Shown here piece after piece: positions 43,387-53,640 of a stretch of 64,000 nt of DNA. The stretch is from the NCBI RefSeq assembly GCF_040581485.1, contig NC_090131.1, forward strand, positions 10,602,001-10,666,000, given 5' to 3'. The position numbers and the translations under genes were made by a program. Origin of the DNA: Linepithema humile (taxonomy: Eukaryota; Arthropoda; Insecta; Hymenoptera; Formicidae). The notes beneath the pieces are model-generated. The model had not been told where the DNA came from. It ran no database searches and worked only from the letters and a program-made list of their open reading frames with translations. Position 1 is the stretch's first letter. Each line of letters opens with the position of its first letter.

Positions 43387-44834
43387 TGAAACCGTGTGAG
43401 CTTCGGCGGACGCGGATTAGCTCGCCGGAATCCAGGTTCGGTCGGTTGGGGGTATGTCAAATAAACCAAATACTCGTTTATCAGAAAAATAATGAAACAG
43501 TGTTTATTGAGAAAGATGTTGATACGATTTGCCTCGAATGATCTGCTACAATGCTCGTGCATACATGTGAAGCGTGTGCAAGATGAATTTAAAATAGCAT
43601 ACAAATTAGCCAAATATCGGTGAAGTAATTAACAAGTGATAGCGAAATAGTTCTTTAAAGCGGCGTGAAATGAATACAGAGTAGCGTGAAGATAAATGCG
43701 GAGTATCGTTACTGGTAAAATAATTATTTGAGCAACGGTGGAATAATTATTTTAAAGCGGCGCAAAATATAAGTGAAAGCAACGTGAAAATAAATGCAAG
43801 ATATCGGCAAAGGCGAAATAATTATTTAAGCAATGGTGAAATAATTATTTTAAAGCGGCGCAAAATAAAAGCGAAAGCAACGTGAAAATAAATGCAAGAT
43901 ATCGGCAAAATGAAATAATTATTCGAGCGGCGGCGAAATAATTATTTAAGGCGGCGTAAAATAAATGCGAAGTATACGTGAAAATCAATGCGAAGTATCG
44001 TAATAATGAAATAATTATTTGAGGCGACGGTGGAATAATTATTTAGTCTGACGTGAGGCGTCCTGGTGCGGTCGGCGAGAGCGCAAGCGCGGGCGATCGT
44101 GTCGCAACGGTTGGTACAAGACGGAGCGCTCGTCGGTGAGTGCGTTCGTAGTATCGCGAGTCTGTTCGATCGTAGATCGATGCGGACTATTCGGCGGCGC
44201 GGATTGGTCGACGCGGTGTTGCTTGCCGGACGGATTACAGTTATGAAATCCCGGCGAATAAACGCGGTATGCGGACTTAGGCTGCCGATTACGTTCGGCG
44301 GGAGTACGAGGATGCTCGTACGAAGACGGAATTTAGAACAGCGACCTGGCTAGGTATGCGGAAATGCCCGCAATACAGAGTTCGGTGGCCTAGAGGAACC
44401 AAGTACGCTTGGCGGGTATACGAATATATTCGTATCCTGGAATCAAAGAATACCGAGGACGCTCGGCGGTACACGAGGATACTCGTGTGCTGGCACAGGT
44501 ATAGAGTCCGAGTATGCTCGGTCGGGACTACGAGGACGCTCGTAGCAGGGTTGTTCGCTGTCGATCAGCGAACGGAGTCTGGTGAGAAGACGTTCAGCCG
44601 GGCCTCTTTTATACCCGGCTGGCGGCCGAATGATTTCGAATCGGCAAGCATCGGCGGTTTCGGCGGCGAGTCCCCCACAATACGGAATTTCGGAACGGTC
44701 GGGTGTGGGGGATTTTCGGCGGTTGACCGCCGCTGTTTTTGATAGGAAATTTATCGGCGCGCGATGCGCCCTTGGTGGGCTACGGACGATGGACGGTCCG
44801 TAGCCGTAACGATGCAGCGGGCTGCATCGTTACA
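43387..44834 (-). repeat. 3' LTR of gypsy element 2, with hairpin train
   Basis: 1448 bp. In transcription order (right to left) it starts with a perfect 13-bp hairpin (44806-44833) and a 10-bp hairpin (44778-44805); then TATAAAAG (44606-44613) lies in the loop of another hairpin (44595-44621). Downstream come stems at 44553-44573, 44528-44545, 44508-44521, 44471-44488, 44453-44466, 44418-44435, 44399-44412, 44357-44372 and 44304-44321. Near the other end, eight copies of the palindrome AATAATTATT recur within about 43717-44044. Confidence 0.9.
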
Positions 44835-45723
44835 TCAACCCCCTTCTTGGGGAGCCGGAAGCCTGCGGAGGCAGCTGACGGCTGGTGAGGAGTCGCCCCT
44901 CCCTGGAGAACAGGAGTTTGTATCTCCTTCCGTCGGTGGTCCGGAGCTTGTACCGTCTCGACTTCATCACCGAGAAGTACGGTATAGCGGCGAAAGCTCG
45001 TGGGGCGTACTCCACCATGATGGGTGGTGGAGACGCAGGATCCCATCTCGGCGGTGGCGGCGGTGCAGCGGAGGCCGGTGGTGGCCATATGACGGCGGTT
45101 GCTGGCGTCGTTGTCGCGGCGGCTGGTGTTGGCCGGGATGCGGCGGCTGCGGGTGCGGCAAGGGCCGTTGGCGGCCGAGTTCCAACGACCGTCTGAACGG
45201 CCATTGGCGGCCGAGGTCCAATGACCGACGTCGTCGGCATTGGGCCGCTCCAGGGTCGTATCCTTACGGCCCTGGTCGGCTTGGTCCGTGCGGTGGTCGG
45301 CGCGGTGACCGCGGATCTTCGCTCCGGTAGCGGCGTGTGCGTGGCATTGCACACGTCGCCCGGAGACTTCTGCTTTCTTCCTCGCGGCACCGGTGGTGGT
45401 GGTGTCGCCAAAAATATCGCCTTTCGGCGATTTTCAGCGTCGGAACGCTGTATTAACGTCCCCACTCGGGGGACGGTGCGGAACGGCTGCGACGTCATCG
45501 CGGCCTGTCGAGGCTCCTCGGTCAAGAGGGCCTCGATTGCGCTCAAGATGTTCTTAGTGCTCATCTTGAACAAGTGATCTGGCTTCCTGGAATCGGCCTT
45601 TATATAGTCCGATTCCCCGGAATTGCGGACTTTATCTTTAACTGGGGGGGTCTCATCCCCGTTTCCCGGTTTTAAGTCTTGCGCGTGGATGCGCCTTAGC
45701 CATCGCCCCCTCTTATCACGCAA
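44830..45723 (-). CDS. Integrase C-terminal end plus Pro/Ala-rich tail ORF (element 2)
   Basis: 297 codons open, the last touching the 3' LTR. The first 20 residues (DKRGRWLRRIHAQDLKPG) are the end of an integrase C-terminal domain; just upstream on the same strand the frame reads KLAPKYTGPYKVGRI, the GPY/F module. Then follows about 270 residues of unknown function, strongly Pro/Ala/Thr-rich in the middle, with basic patches (KSRRYKLR). An internal Met (MSTKNILSAIEALL) could start a separate protein. There is no signal peptide, membrane span or other envelope-like feature. Pol extension or third ORF: undecided. Confidence 0.55.
   Translation of the reverse strand: MRDKRGRWLRRIHAQDLKPGNGDETPPVKDKVRNSGESDYIKADSRKPDHLFKMSTKNILSAIEALLTEEPRQAAMTSQPFRTVPRVGTLIQRSDAENRRKAIFLATPPPPVPRGRKQKSPGDVCNATHTPLPERRSAVTAPTTARTKPTRAVRIRPWSGPMPTTSVIGPRPPMAVQTVVGTRPPTALAAPAAAASRPTPAAATTTPATAVIWPPPASAAPPPPPRWDPASPPPIMVEYAPRAFAAIPYFSVMKSRRYKLRTTDGRRYKLLFSREGRLLTSRQLPPQASGSPRRGLM
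44835..44850 (-). other. Polypurine tract region, element 2
   Basis: On the minus strand AAGAAGGGGGTTGA directly precedes the 3' LTR start TGTAACG, the expected plus-strand primer position. Confidence 0.65.
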
Positions 45724-45858
45724 ATCATATATGACGGGGGTGATGATCCGGCCTACTTTGTAGGGGCCGGTGTACTTCGGCGCGAGTTTGGCGTTTACGC
45801 CGGCGGCCTTGTTCGACAGGGGGTGCTCGCGGCGCCAAACTGTCTCGCCGATCTTATA

Positions 45859-46003
45859 GCGTTTTCGAATAAACGGGGTTTGAACGATCTAGGATTGATC
45901 AATCACTATTTTACTATAAATGCAAGTCTTTCATTGGTGGAGAGGTTGCAATGACGTCATTAACCAATCTTGGGTCGTTCAAATCCTGTATAATCGAAAA
46001 CGC
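45859..46003. mobile_element. 145-bp TA-flanked MITE inside pol
   Basis: Imperfect 40-bp terminal repeats start GCGTTTTCGA (right end TCGAAAACGC), flanked by TA at 45857-45858 and 46004-46005. It interrupts the integrase frame: the 393-codon ORF stops inside it and coding resumes beyond it at RYKIGETVW. TA duplication fits Tc1/mariner-type mobilisation. Confidence 0.78.
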
Positions 46004-47141
46004 TATTAGGCCGCCAATCGCGATGCCGCAGATTATAATACGGTTCCTGCCGTTGGAAGGCTCGTGCGAGGTTTCCTGTCATTAGTTCCCGGGCCTCGTC
46101 TAGATGGCGCCGCCAGGTGGTAGTCGGAATCGGCGCGTTCGGGTGCGTTCGGTCTTCCGGATTCGGCGGTGCTAACTCGCGCCCGTAATTTGCGAAGGCG
46201 GGTGTAAATCCGGTGGCGTCGTGCGCCGCGCTATTGTACGCATATTGTAGCGCGAGAATGTGGCGGTCCCACAGGCGATGATCGCGCTCGACAAACTGCG
46301 CTATCATGGTTTTGACCGTTCGATTGGTCCGCTCCACGGGGTTGCACTGCGGCGTGTATATCGGCGTTGTGCGATGCGTTATGCCAAAAGATTTTAATAG
46401 GCTAATGAATTGGCGCGATATGAACTGTTTCCCGTTGTCGGATATGACCATTTCGGGGCAGCCGTGCCGATATATTATGCGTTCGGCAACGGTTTTGCTA
46501 ATGGTTTCCCCGGTAGCTCGGCGCAAGGGCTGCAATTCGACCCACTTCGTGAATCGATCTTGCAGTACGAAGAGCCACGAATGCCCGTTTGTAGATCGCG
46601 GCAGAGGCCCCACTAGGTCGATCGTGACCTGTTGCCACGGGGCCGTGACATTGTGCGCATGAGCGCGGCTGGCGGGTTTGCCCTGATAGGGTTTGTACGC
46701 GAGACATTTTTCGCAGCCCCGAACATAGCGGGCGATGTCTCGGAACATGTCGGGCCAGTAATAACGGCGGGTGACGCGGTGGATTGTTTTCGCGACGCCT
46801 AAATGCCCGGCGGTCGGTTCGTCGTGGAATCGCTGGATCGTTCTCTCTCGCTCGGAGCGAGGGAGACAGCGCTTCCACTGTTCGTCTTCCGTGTGGTCGC
46901 GGAACTCTAGATCGTGACGTATATGCCGGTAGAGTTTACCCTCGCGTATGGCGTAGTCGGGGTAATTTTTCGGCTCTTTCCTAATCTTTTTTATCAACCC
47001 GCGGTACCAGGCGCAGGCGGCTGGCTGAACGGCGCAGACCTCGGGTTCGCGAGAGAGCGCGTCGGCAACTTTATTCAACGCTCCGCGACGGTACTGGATA
47101 TCGAAATGATATTGCTGGAGCTCGAAGAGCCAGCGCCCCAA
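45960..47141 (-). pseudogene. pol: Pol of element 2, RNase H end and integrase part
   Basis: 393 codons in the same frame as the upstream 597-codon piece, from which it is separated only by the TAG at 47184-47186. It starts within RNase H (VADALSREP), continues with the integrase HHCC region (HDEPTAGHLGVAKT, CEKCLAYK) and the DDE core (TIDLVGPLP, VISDNGKQF, NPVERTNR), and ends where the 145-bp MITE begins. The C-terminal GPY module is displaced beyond the MITE and into another frame. The enzyme core itself is intact. Confidence 0.88.
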
Positions 47142-47183
47142 TTGGCCGGTGGGGGTTTCGAGGTTTTTGAGCCAACGCAGTGA

Positions 47184-48977
47184 CTAATGGTCCGTGATCA
47201 CCGTGAAAGAGTACCCCTCTAGGTAGTCTCTCATACGGCGGATTCCCCAGACGACCGCGAGGCATTCTAGCTCGGTAGCACTATAGTTTTTCTCGGCGGC
47301 GTTTAGTGTGCGGCTCGCGTACGCGATTACGCGTTCGCCCTCGGCGAAGTTTTGTGTCAAAACGGCGCCGAGGCCGTAGTTGCTTGCGTCGGTTTGTAAG
47401 CTAAACGGTAACCGAAAGTCGGGACAGGCGAGTACGGGTGCTGTTATTAGTGCCCTCTTGAGGGCGTTGAAGGCGTTTTCCTCCTCCGATCCCCATTGCC
47501 AGCGCGCGTTCTTACGGGTTAGCCGCGTGAGCGGCGCGGAGAGGGTGGAAAAGTTTTCCACAAAACGGCGGTACCATGACGCCATGCCGAGAAATTGGCG
47601 GACCTTCCGGATGGTAGTAGGAGCGGGCCATTGAGCGACTGCGCTTATTTTAGCGGGGTCGGTGTGGATGCCGTCCCGTGTTATTATATGGCCGAGGTAG
47701 GCTAGCTCGCTTCGGCAGAAGTGGCACTTTTCCGGGTTGAGGCGTAATTTGGCCTCTCTGAGTCGCCGAAACACTTCGGCTAAGTGTCGTAAGTGTTCGG
47801 AGAAAGTGGCACTGACGATTATTACATCGTCTAGATATACAAACACATTCGGTTCTAACGCGGGGCCTAGCACGGTATCGAGGAGGCGCTGGAAGGTAGC
47901 GGGCGCGGAATGCAGCCCGAAGGGCATGACGCGGAATTGCATTAGCCCTCTCCCCGGAATGGTGAACGCGGTAATAGGTCGGCTCTCGACGGTTAGTGGC
48001 ACTTGCCAATACCCGCTTTTTAAGTCGAGCGTGGATAGGTACTTTGCTCCCCGTAATTTATCCAATGTGGCTGTTATGTGCGGGAGGGGGTAGGCGTCGC
48101 GTTCGGTTACGGCGTTGACTTTTCTAAAGTCTATGCAAAACCGGGGTTTGCCGTCCTTTTTTTTTACTATCACCACAGGCGAGCTCCACGCGCTCTGTGA
48201 TGGTTCGATTACCCCCTCTCGCTCCATTTCATCAACCGCCTCGTCGATGATACTTTGCATGGCCGGGTTACGGGGGCGGTACCTCTGCTTAATCGGTCGG
48301 GTGTCCGTTAATCGCAGGTGATGTTCGATTCGGTCGGTAGGCCCGGCGATGCCCTGAAATAGCGCGAGTTCCCGCTCTAGGAAGTCGCGTAATTGTTGCG
48401 TTTCTTCTCCGGTGCGCGGTGTTAGGCCGTCGGATATCGCGCCGATGTTACCGGAGAGCGCGAATTTTGGCAATGGCGGTGGCGGTAGCGTTATCCCCAG
48501 ATAGGCCCACAGATCTACCCCTATCAACATCTCGGTCCCCAACGCCGGAAGTACTTGGAAGTCGTGAGAGAAGCTCTCTCCTCCCATCTGGATCGTGAGT
48601 CGAAAACTCTCGGTGATCGGAGCGGATCCGCCGTCAGCTACCGTGACGTGCTCGCGTATGGCGCGAGGGCGATAGCCCTTTCCTAAAACGTATTCGGCGA
48701 TTGTTCGGTTAATAAAAGACCGGTCGGAGCCCGAGTCGAGAAGGGCGGTAATTACCTTTCCGCAGCACGTGATTTCAACGTGTGGACGCGGCCGAAAGAT
48801 AATTTCTAGTAGGGCCGGTCGGCGGCCGCCGTCGCCCCGGCCCGCGTGGCGTTTCCCGCCGGCGGATGACAATCGCGAGAGTATACGCCGTCCTTCCCGC
48901 ACTGCGAGCAGAACTTGCGAGGCGGCTGCTTGCAATTGAGCCGAGTATGGCCCCGTTGCTTGCAACGCCAGCAACAT
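47184..48977 (-). pseudogene. pol: Pol of element 2, protease-RT-RNase H part
   Basis: 597 codons, overlapping gag by 172 bp in the -1 frame. Protease motif LLDSGSDRSF (Asp-Ser-Gly form), reverse transcriptase with STLDLKSGYWQVPL, MPFGLHSAPATFQ and YLDDVI, and RNase H with QTDASNYGLGAVL. It ends at an in-frame TAG (47184-47186) in the usual TDHxSLRWL motif of RNase H; the following codons continue the same domain, so this is a single nonsense change rather than a natural end. Without read-through no integrase would be made. Confidence 0.9.
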
Positions 48978-49843
48978 TCCTCTCGCTTATACTCGGTGGT
49001 AGCCATGCTCCGGGCTTCGGCGGGCTTCCGGTCGCGCTGCCGGCGTTGCGCGATGAGCTCCTCGTATTCCGCGGCTCGATCGGATAGCTCGTTGAAATTG
49101 ATCGCGTCGTGTGGACGAATATATAAACGGTATTCTGGATCCATATTTTCAATTAAGAGATCGAGCGTCTCTGCTTCGGAATACCCCCCCGCGCGGCGCG
49201 CGAGGGTGAGTACGGCGGTCGAGAATTTCGCGAAATCTTCGTCGGGTAGCTGGCGGCGGTTCGTGGCTTCCCTACGAAGGCGGGCCTGGTAGCGTCGCGG
49301 AAGATAGTGGCCGCGAAATTCGGCCACAAAATCGGCCCATGTTGCCCACGCGTGGCGTCGGTTCCGGTACCACAATAGTGGTTCGCCTTTTAGGATCTCG
49401 GGTAGGCCGAGGAGGAGGTGGTCTCCGGAGTATCGGTAGATTCTTCGGAGCTCCTCAATTCGCTCGAGAAAGGCGATTGGTTCTTTGCCATTGAAATGGC
49501 ACCCCCATTTCCGGATTTGATCCATTGCTTTTGCAGGATCGAACGGGCTGGTAATGGGGGTCGGGGGGTTCGGTGCCGAGTAATAGCTGGCCCGGTCGTC
49601 GTCGTCGCTCGGACTTGCGCGGCCCGAGTTACCCGGAAGTCGCAATAGCGGAACGTTCAGAGTCGCGCGGACCTCAGTTTCTGCTGGCTCATCGGTCGGA
49701 GGGATGATATCCCCCGGATGTGCGCGAACGTATTCACGTAACCGTCGGCGGAGATCGTCCAAGTTGCCGTCGCATTCGAGCTCGCGGCTCTGTAATAATC
49801 GCGCCACTTCGGAACGCGGTAATCGTTGTATCCACGAAGTCAT
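48806..49843 (-). CDS. gag: Gag polyprotein of gypsy element 2
   Basis: The frame is open from an ATG at 49897, but those first 18 codons are the primer-binding site, so the likely start is the next Met (MTSWIQRLP, 49843), giving 345 residues. The N-terminus (about residues 1-40, RSEVARLLQSRELECDGN then RRRLREYV) resembles a SAP DNA-binding motif. A central capsid-like region follows (KWGCHFNGKEPIAFLERI, LLLGLPEILKGEPLLWY). The C-terminus has one good zinc knuckle (CWRCKQRGHTRLNC) and a second with Val where His is expected (CSQCGKDGVYSRDC). Pol overlaps in the -1 frame. Confidence 0.87.
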   Translation of the reverse strand: MTSWIQRLPRSEVARLLQSRELECDGNLDDLRRRLREYVRAHPGDIIPPTDEPAETEVRATLNVPLLRLPGNSGRASPSDDDDRASYYSAPNPPTPITSPFDPAKAMDQIRKWGCHFNGKEPIAFLERIEELRRIYRYSGDHLLLGLPEILKGEPLLWYRNRRHAWATWADFVAEFRGHYLPRRYQARLRREATNRRQLPDEDFAKFSTAVLTLARRAGGYSEAETLDLLIENMDPEYRLYIRPHDAINFNELSDRAAEYEELIAQRRQRDRKPAEARSMATTEYKREECCWRCKQRGHTRLNCKQPPRKFCSQCGKDGVYSRDCHPPAGNATRAGATAAADRPY

Positions 49844-49878
49844 TGTAAGCAGATCTCTTTGACGTACCCCTTTATCTG

Positions 49879-49896
49879 GTCCCTGTTCGGGCGCCA
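49879..49896 (-). other. Primer-binding site, tRNA-Lys type
   Basis: On the minus strand TGGCGCCCGAACAGGGAC starts directly at the LTR end. This is the well-known sequence complementary to the 3' end of a tRNA-Lys. Confidence 0.93.
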
Positions 49897-51344
49897 TGAA
49901 ACCGTGTGAGCTTCGGCGGACGCGGATTAGCTCGCCGGAATCCAGGTTCGGTCGGTTGGGGGTATGTCAAATAAACCAAATACTCGTTTATCAGAAAAAT
50001 AATGAAACAGTGTTTATTGAGAAAGATGTTGATACGATTTGCCTCGAATGATCTGCTACAATGCTCGTGCATACATGTGAAGCGTGTGCAAGATGAATTT
50101 AAAATAGCATACAAATTAGCCAAATATCGGTGAAGTAATTAACAAGTGATAGCGAAATAGTTCTTTAAAGCGGCGTGAAATGAATACAGAGTAGCGTGAA
50201 GATAAATGCGGAGTATCGTTACTGGTAAAATAATTATTTGAGCAACGGTGGAATAATTATTTTAAAGCGGCGCAAAATATAAGTGAAAGCAACGTGAAAA
50301 TAAATGCAAGATATCGGCAAAGGCGAAATAATTATTTAAGCAATGGTGAAATAATTATTTTAAAGCGGCGCAAAATAAAAGCGAAAGCAACGTGAAAATA
50401 AATGCAAGATATCGGCAAAATGAAATAATTATTCGAGCGGCGGCGAAATAATTATTTAAGGCGGCGTAAAATAAATGCGAAGTATACGTGAAAATCAATG
50501 CGAAGTATCGTAATAATGAAATAATTATTTGAGGCGACGGTGGAATAATTATTTAGTCTGACGTGAGGCGTCCTGGTGCGGTCGGCGAGAGCGCAAGCGC
50601 GGGCGATCGTGTCGCAACGGTTGGTACAAGACGGAGCGCTCGTCGGTGAGTGCGTTCGTAGTATCGCGAGTCTGTTCGATCGTAGATCGATGCGGACTAT
50701 TCGGCGGCGCGGATTGGTCGACGCGGTGTTGCTTGCCGGACGGATTACAGTTATGAAATCCCGGCGAATAAACGCGGTATGCGGACTTAGGCTGCCGATT
50801 ACGTTCGGCGGGAGTACGAGGATGCTCGTACGAAGACGGAATTTAGAACAGCGACCTGGCTAGGTATGCGGAAATGCCCGCAATACAGAGTTCGGTGGCC
50901 TAGAGGAACCAAGTACGCTTGGCGGGTATACGAATATATTCGTATCCTGGAATCAAAGAATACCGAGGACGCTCGGCGGTACACGAGGATACTCGTGTGC
51001 TGGCACAGGTATAGAGTCCGAGTATGCTCGGTCGGGACTACGAGGACGCTCGTAGCAGGGTTGTTCGCTGTCGATCAGCGAACGGAGTCTGGTGAGAAGA
51101 CGTTCAGCCGGGCCTCTTTTATACCCGGCTGGCGGCCGAATGATTTCGAATCGGCAAGCATCGGCGGTTTCGGCGGCGAGTCCCCCACAATACGGAATTT
51201 CGGAACGGTCGGGTGTGGGGGATTTTCGGCGGTTGACCGCCGCTGTTTTTGATAGGAAATTTATCGGCGCGCGATGCGCCCTTGGTGGGCTACGGACGAT
51301 GGACGGTCCGTAGCCGTAACGATGCAGCGGGCTGCATCGTTACA
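49897..51344 (-). repeat. 5' LTR of gypsy element 2
   Basis: 1448 bp, offset 6510 from the other LTR and apparently identical to it. TATAAAAG on the minus strand at 51116-51123, with the same hairpin train downstream (50814-51083) and the terminal 13-bp hairpin (51316-51343). Confidence 0.92.
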
Positions 51345-51811
51345 GCTTTCAAGAAAAAATATGTAGTTTGCAACATGCAACTGCATACTTTTTTTTTAAA
51401 TCAATGTGTTTTCTTTATACCAATTGATTCGTCTCATTATTTTATGCATAAAAGTATTAAGGTAAAATTCCCAAAAATTGAATGTTTTACAAGATATTTT
51501 GTATTTTATGTCAAAATACTGTAATTTACAAGCCTCATAACTCGAAAAGTACTTAATGAAAAATAACTTTATTATAGTGTTTTGAAAAGCTCTTGACACC
51601 AGCTATTAGATTTTGAAATAAAAAATAAGGGTTTTTATTTTAAAAAATTACTCTGACCTTCAAATAACCTTGAAAATCAACTGCGAGGTCAAAGTCAAGG
51701 TCATCCTCAGATAGATCCCTCGAAATCATGCAAATTTCATCTGAGCCATTTTTTTGTACAAGCACATCCCTACGTTTTTAAAGGGTGGGACGGGTGGTCT
51801 AAAACACCCGG

Positions 51812-52846
51812 TATAGTTGTTTTTAGGAAAAAGTATGCAGCTGCATGTTGTAAATTACACATTTCTTCTTGGAAACAACTGTCTTTTTTTTTACGTCTGT
51901 TGATTCGTGTCACTATTCTGTGCATAAAAGTATTAAGGTAAGATTACCGAAAACTGAATGTTTTTAGATATTTTGTATTTTATGTAAAAATATTAATTTT
52001 TTTGTATAAAAAGATATAAAACATCTCGTAAACCATTCAATTTTTGATTATACTACTCTTATAACTTTTTACGTTACAAAATGTTATATAGAATCTATAG
52101 ACATAAAAAGATTAGGATAATTGCAATTTAAAAAACGTAATAAATTGAAATAAATTTATGAATTTACTCCAAATTTGCAAAATGTCTTTATTTAGGAGAA
52201 GTTCGTTTAATTCATTTTATGTTCCCCTCGAAATCATACAACTTTCGTCTGAAATATTTGTTTTTAAAACCTCATGGTTTCCAGATACGTATAAAAAAAT
52301 GAGATACTTTGTATATGCAATATAACATTAAATATTCTGAATATTGGCATAATTAAAAAGTTGTAAATATGATATGAAAAATGATATGATAAAATAAAGA
52401 TAGAAATTACATATATGTACATTATAATATAGTTATTAGTTTGATTCAATCAATATTCAACATGTGAATTTATTAACTTTTTTTTTTGAAAGAAAAGTAA
52501 TAAAAAATTTTAAATGCCTTTCACAAATCATCAAAATAATTTAATCAAAATAATTATTTTGTTTCGAGAATTCTATGTATAATTAAAAGACGCGCATTTT
52601 ATATACATAATAACAGCAACCGTGCGATTCCTATATATGCAGTAATATATAGGTATTTACTGCGCGGACAGAAAAATCTCGCTGCCGCGCATTGACATGC
52701 ATTATGTTATAGGAGAATAGCGCGCGAAAACTAGTCAACCGTTACACCGTGTTATAACGTGTTGACCAAAAATTGTGTAGTGTTTTTACAGTATTTACTG
52801 TATTACTGTTTTGTTTAGTGGAAAGTACATTTCGTTAGAGTACATA
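51812..52846. other. Right arm of outer foldback and AT-rich DNA
   Basis: To about 51960 this mirrors 42300-42386 (outer foldback, same family as 7023-7900, including GCAGCTGCATGTTG). The rest is AT-rich. The part just before 52847 should contain the promoter of the next gene, but no TATA box was fixed, and I could not see terminal repeats of the Mutator-type element. Confidence 0.45.
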
Positions 52847-52999
52847 ATGGGACGCAAGTACAATGAAAAATACTTGCCTCTCGGTGCTCGCAGACTTTCC
52901 ACGAAGAGAGGATGGTATCAAAGGTTAGTACGTCTAGTTATAAAAAACATACACACATATAAAAACATACACACAGATTATATATTTATTGCGAACATA

Positions 53000-53250
53000 C
53001 GTGTATATAATAAATAGATATAAATATACAGAGAAAGATGAGAAAGAGAGATATAAAAAGAAAGATAAAATTAATCCATCGTTTTTCACATTGCCAGTGT
53101 TGTTGTTTTGTTGCATAATGCAAAGGAGAAGATATACAGATTCCCGCTCACTCCTTTTTCTCTCTCACTGTCTTTCTTTCTCTTTATCTTTCTTTCTCAT
53201 CTTTCTCTGTATATTTAGTTATATCTATTCATTACGTGCACGTATGCTCG
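53000..53250. repeat. Foldback inside the intron
   Basis: AATAGATATAAATATACAGAGAAAGATGAGAAAG-type sequence at about 53012-53060 is mirrored at about 53165-53232 (CTTTCTCATCTTTCTCTGTATATTTAG-type). Purine-rich arms of about 50 bp. Probably a MITE; target duplication not resolved. Confidence 0.55.
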
Positions 53251-53411
53251 TAATAAATGTGTAATCCGCGTGTGTTTCTTTTTATTTAATCATCTCTCTT
53301 TGTTAATTACTTATTTTATTACGTACAAACATAATCGTTAAATAATTACTATCTCTGAAAGGTAAGAATACAGTCCTTTGTTTATTAATTTAAAAAAATT
53401 GATTATATATA

Positions 53412-53640
53412 CACTACCGCTCAAAAGTATTTGTCTCTTACATTTTCACGAAAAATTATTTATTTTTACTTATTATTTTGGAGCTAAATAATTTTTTCAC
53501 TTTTATTTCTTTAAGAAAAGAACTCATAAGAGAAACTCTGTTCAGAGAAACTTTAAAAAAAGTTTTGCAAAAAAATAAAGAATAATAACTTCTATAAAAA
53601 AGCAAAAAAATTTGGTGGGCAAAACTTTTTAACGGTAGTG
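53412..53640. mobile_element. 229-bp Tc1-like MITE in the intron
   Basis: Left end CACTACCGCTCAAAAGTATT, right end AAAACTTTTTAACGGTAGTG, TA on both sides (53410-53411, 53641-53642). The CACTACCG start with AAAAGT is typical of Tc1-type ends. Non-coding; it lies in intron 1 of the Mutator-type gene. Confidence 0.78.

Larger units (their letters stand above)
43387..51344 (-). mobile_element. Ty3/gypsy retrotransposon with tRNA-Lys PBS (element 2)
   Basis: 7958 bp on the minus strand: 5' LTR 49897-51344, PBS 49879-49896, gag 48806-49843, pol 48977 to about 45660 (interrupted), tail ORF to 44832, PPT about 44835-44850, 3' LTR 43387-44834. LTRs are 1448 bp, start TGTAACG and end GGTTTCA, and I see no difference between them. 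A 4-bp duplication GCTT flanks it (43383-43386, 51345-51348). The empty target word TTGCTTTCAAG is present in the related foldback at about 7432-7442. Pol carries a nonsense codon and a MITE. Confidence 0.93.
42387..51811. mobile_element. Foldback MITE carrying a solo LTR and a retrotransposon
   Basis: Ends CGGGTGTTT.AGACCACCCG are mirrored left and right, next to TATA. The left arm (42387-43386, minus a 585-bp solo-LTR insertion) matches the right arm (51345-51811) through TTTTTGATTCCAAAATCTAA and TTTTATGCATAAAATAATGAG. It is related to the 7023-7900 foldback. The Ty3/gypsy element sits exactly in its loop. Confidence 0.75.

Noticed and set aside
44764..45352. Long frames of 188 (+) and 190 (-) codons opposite the Pro/Ala-rich tail
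   Set aside because: Gly/Arg-rich or Arg-rich shadows of a GC-rich segment; only the frame continuing from integrase has a homology anchor.
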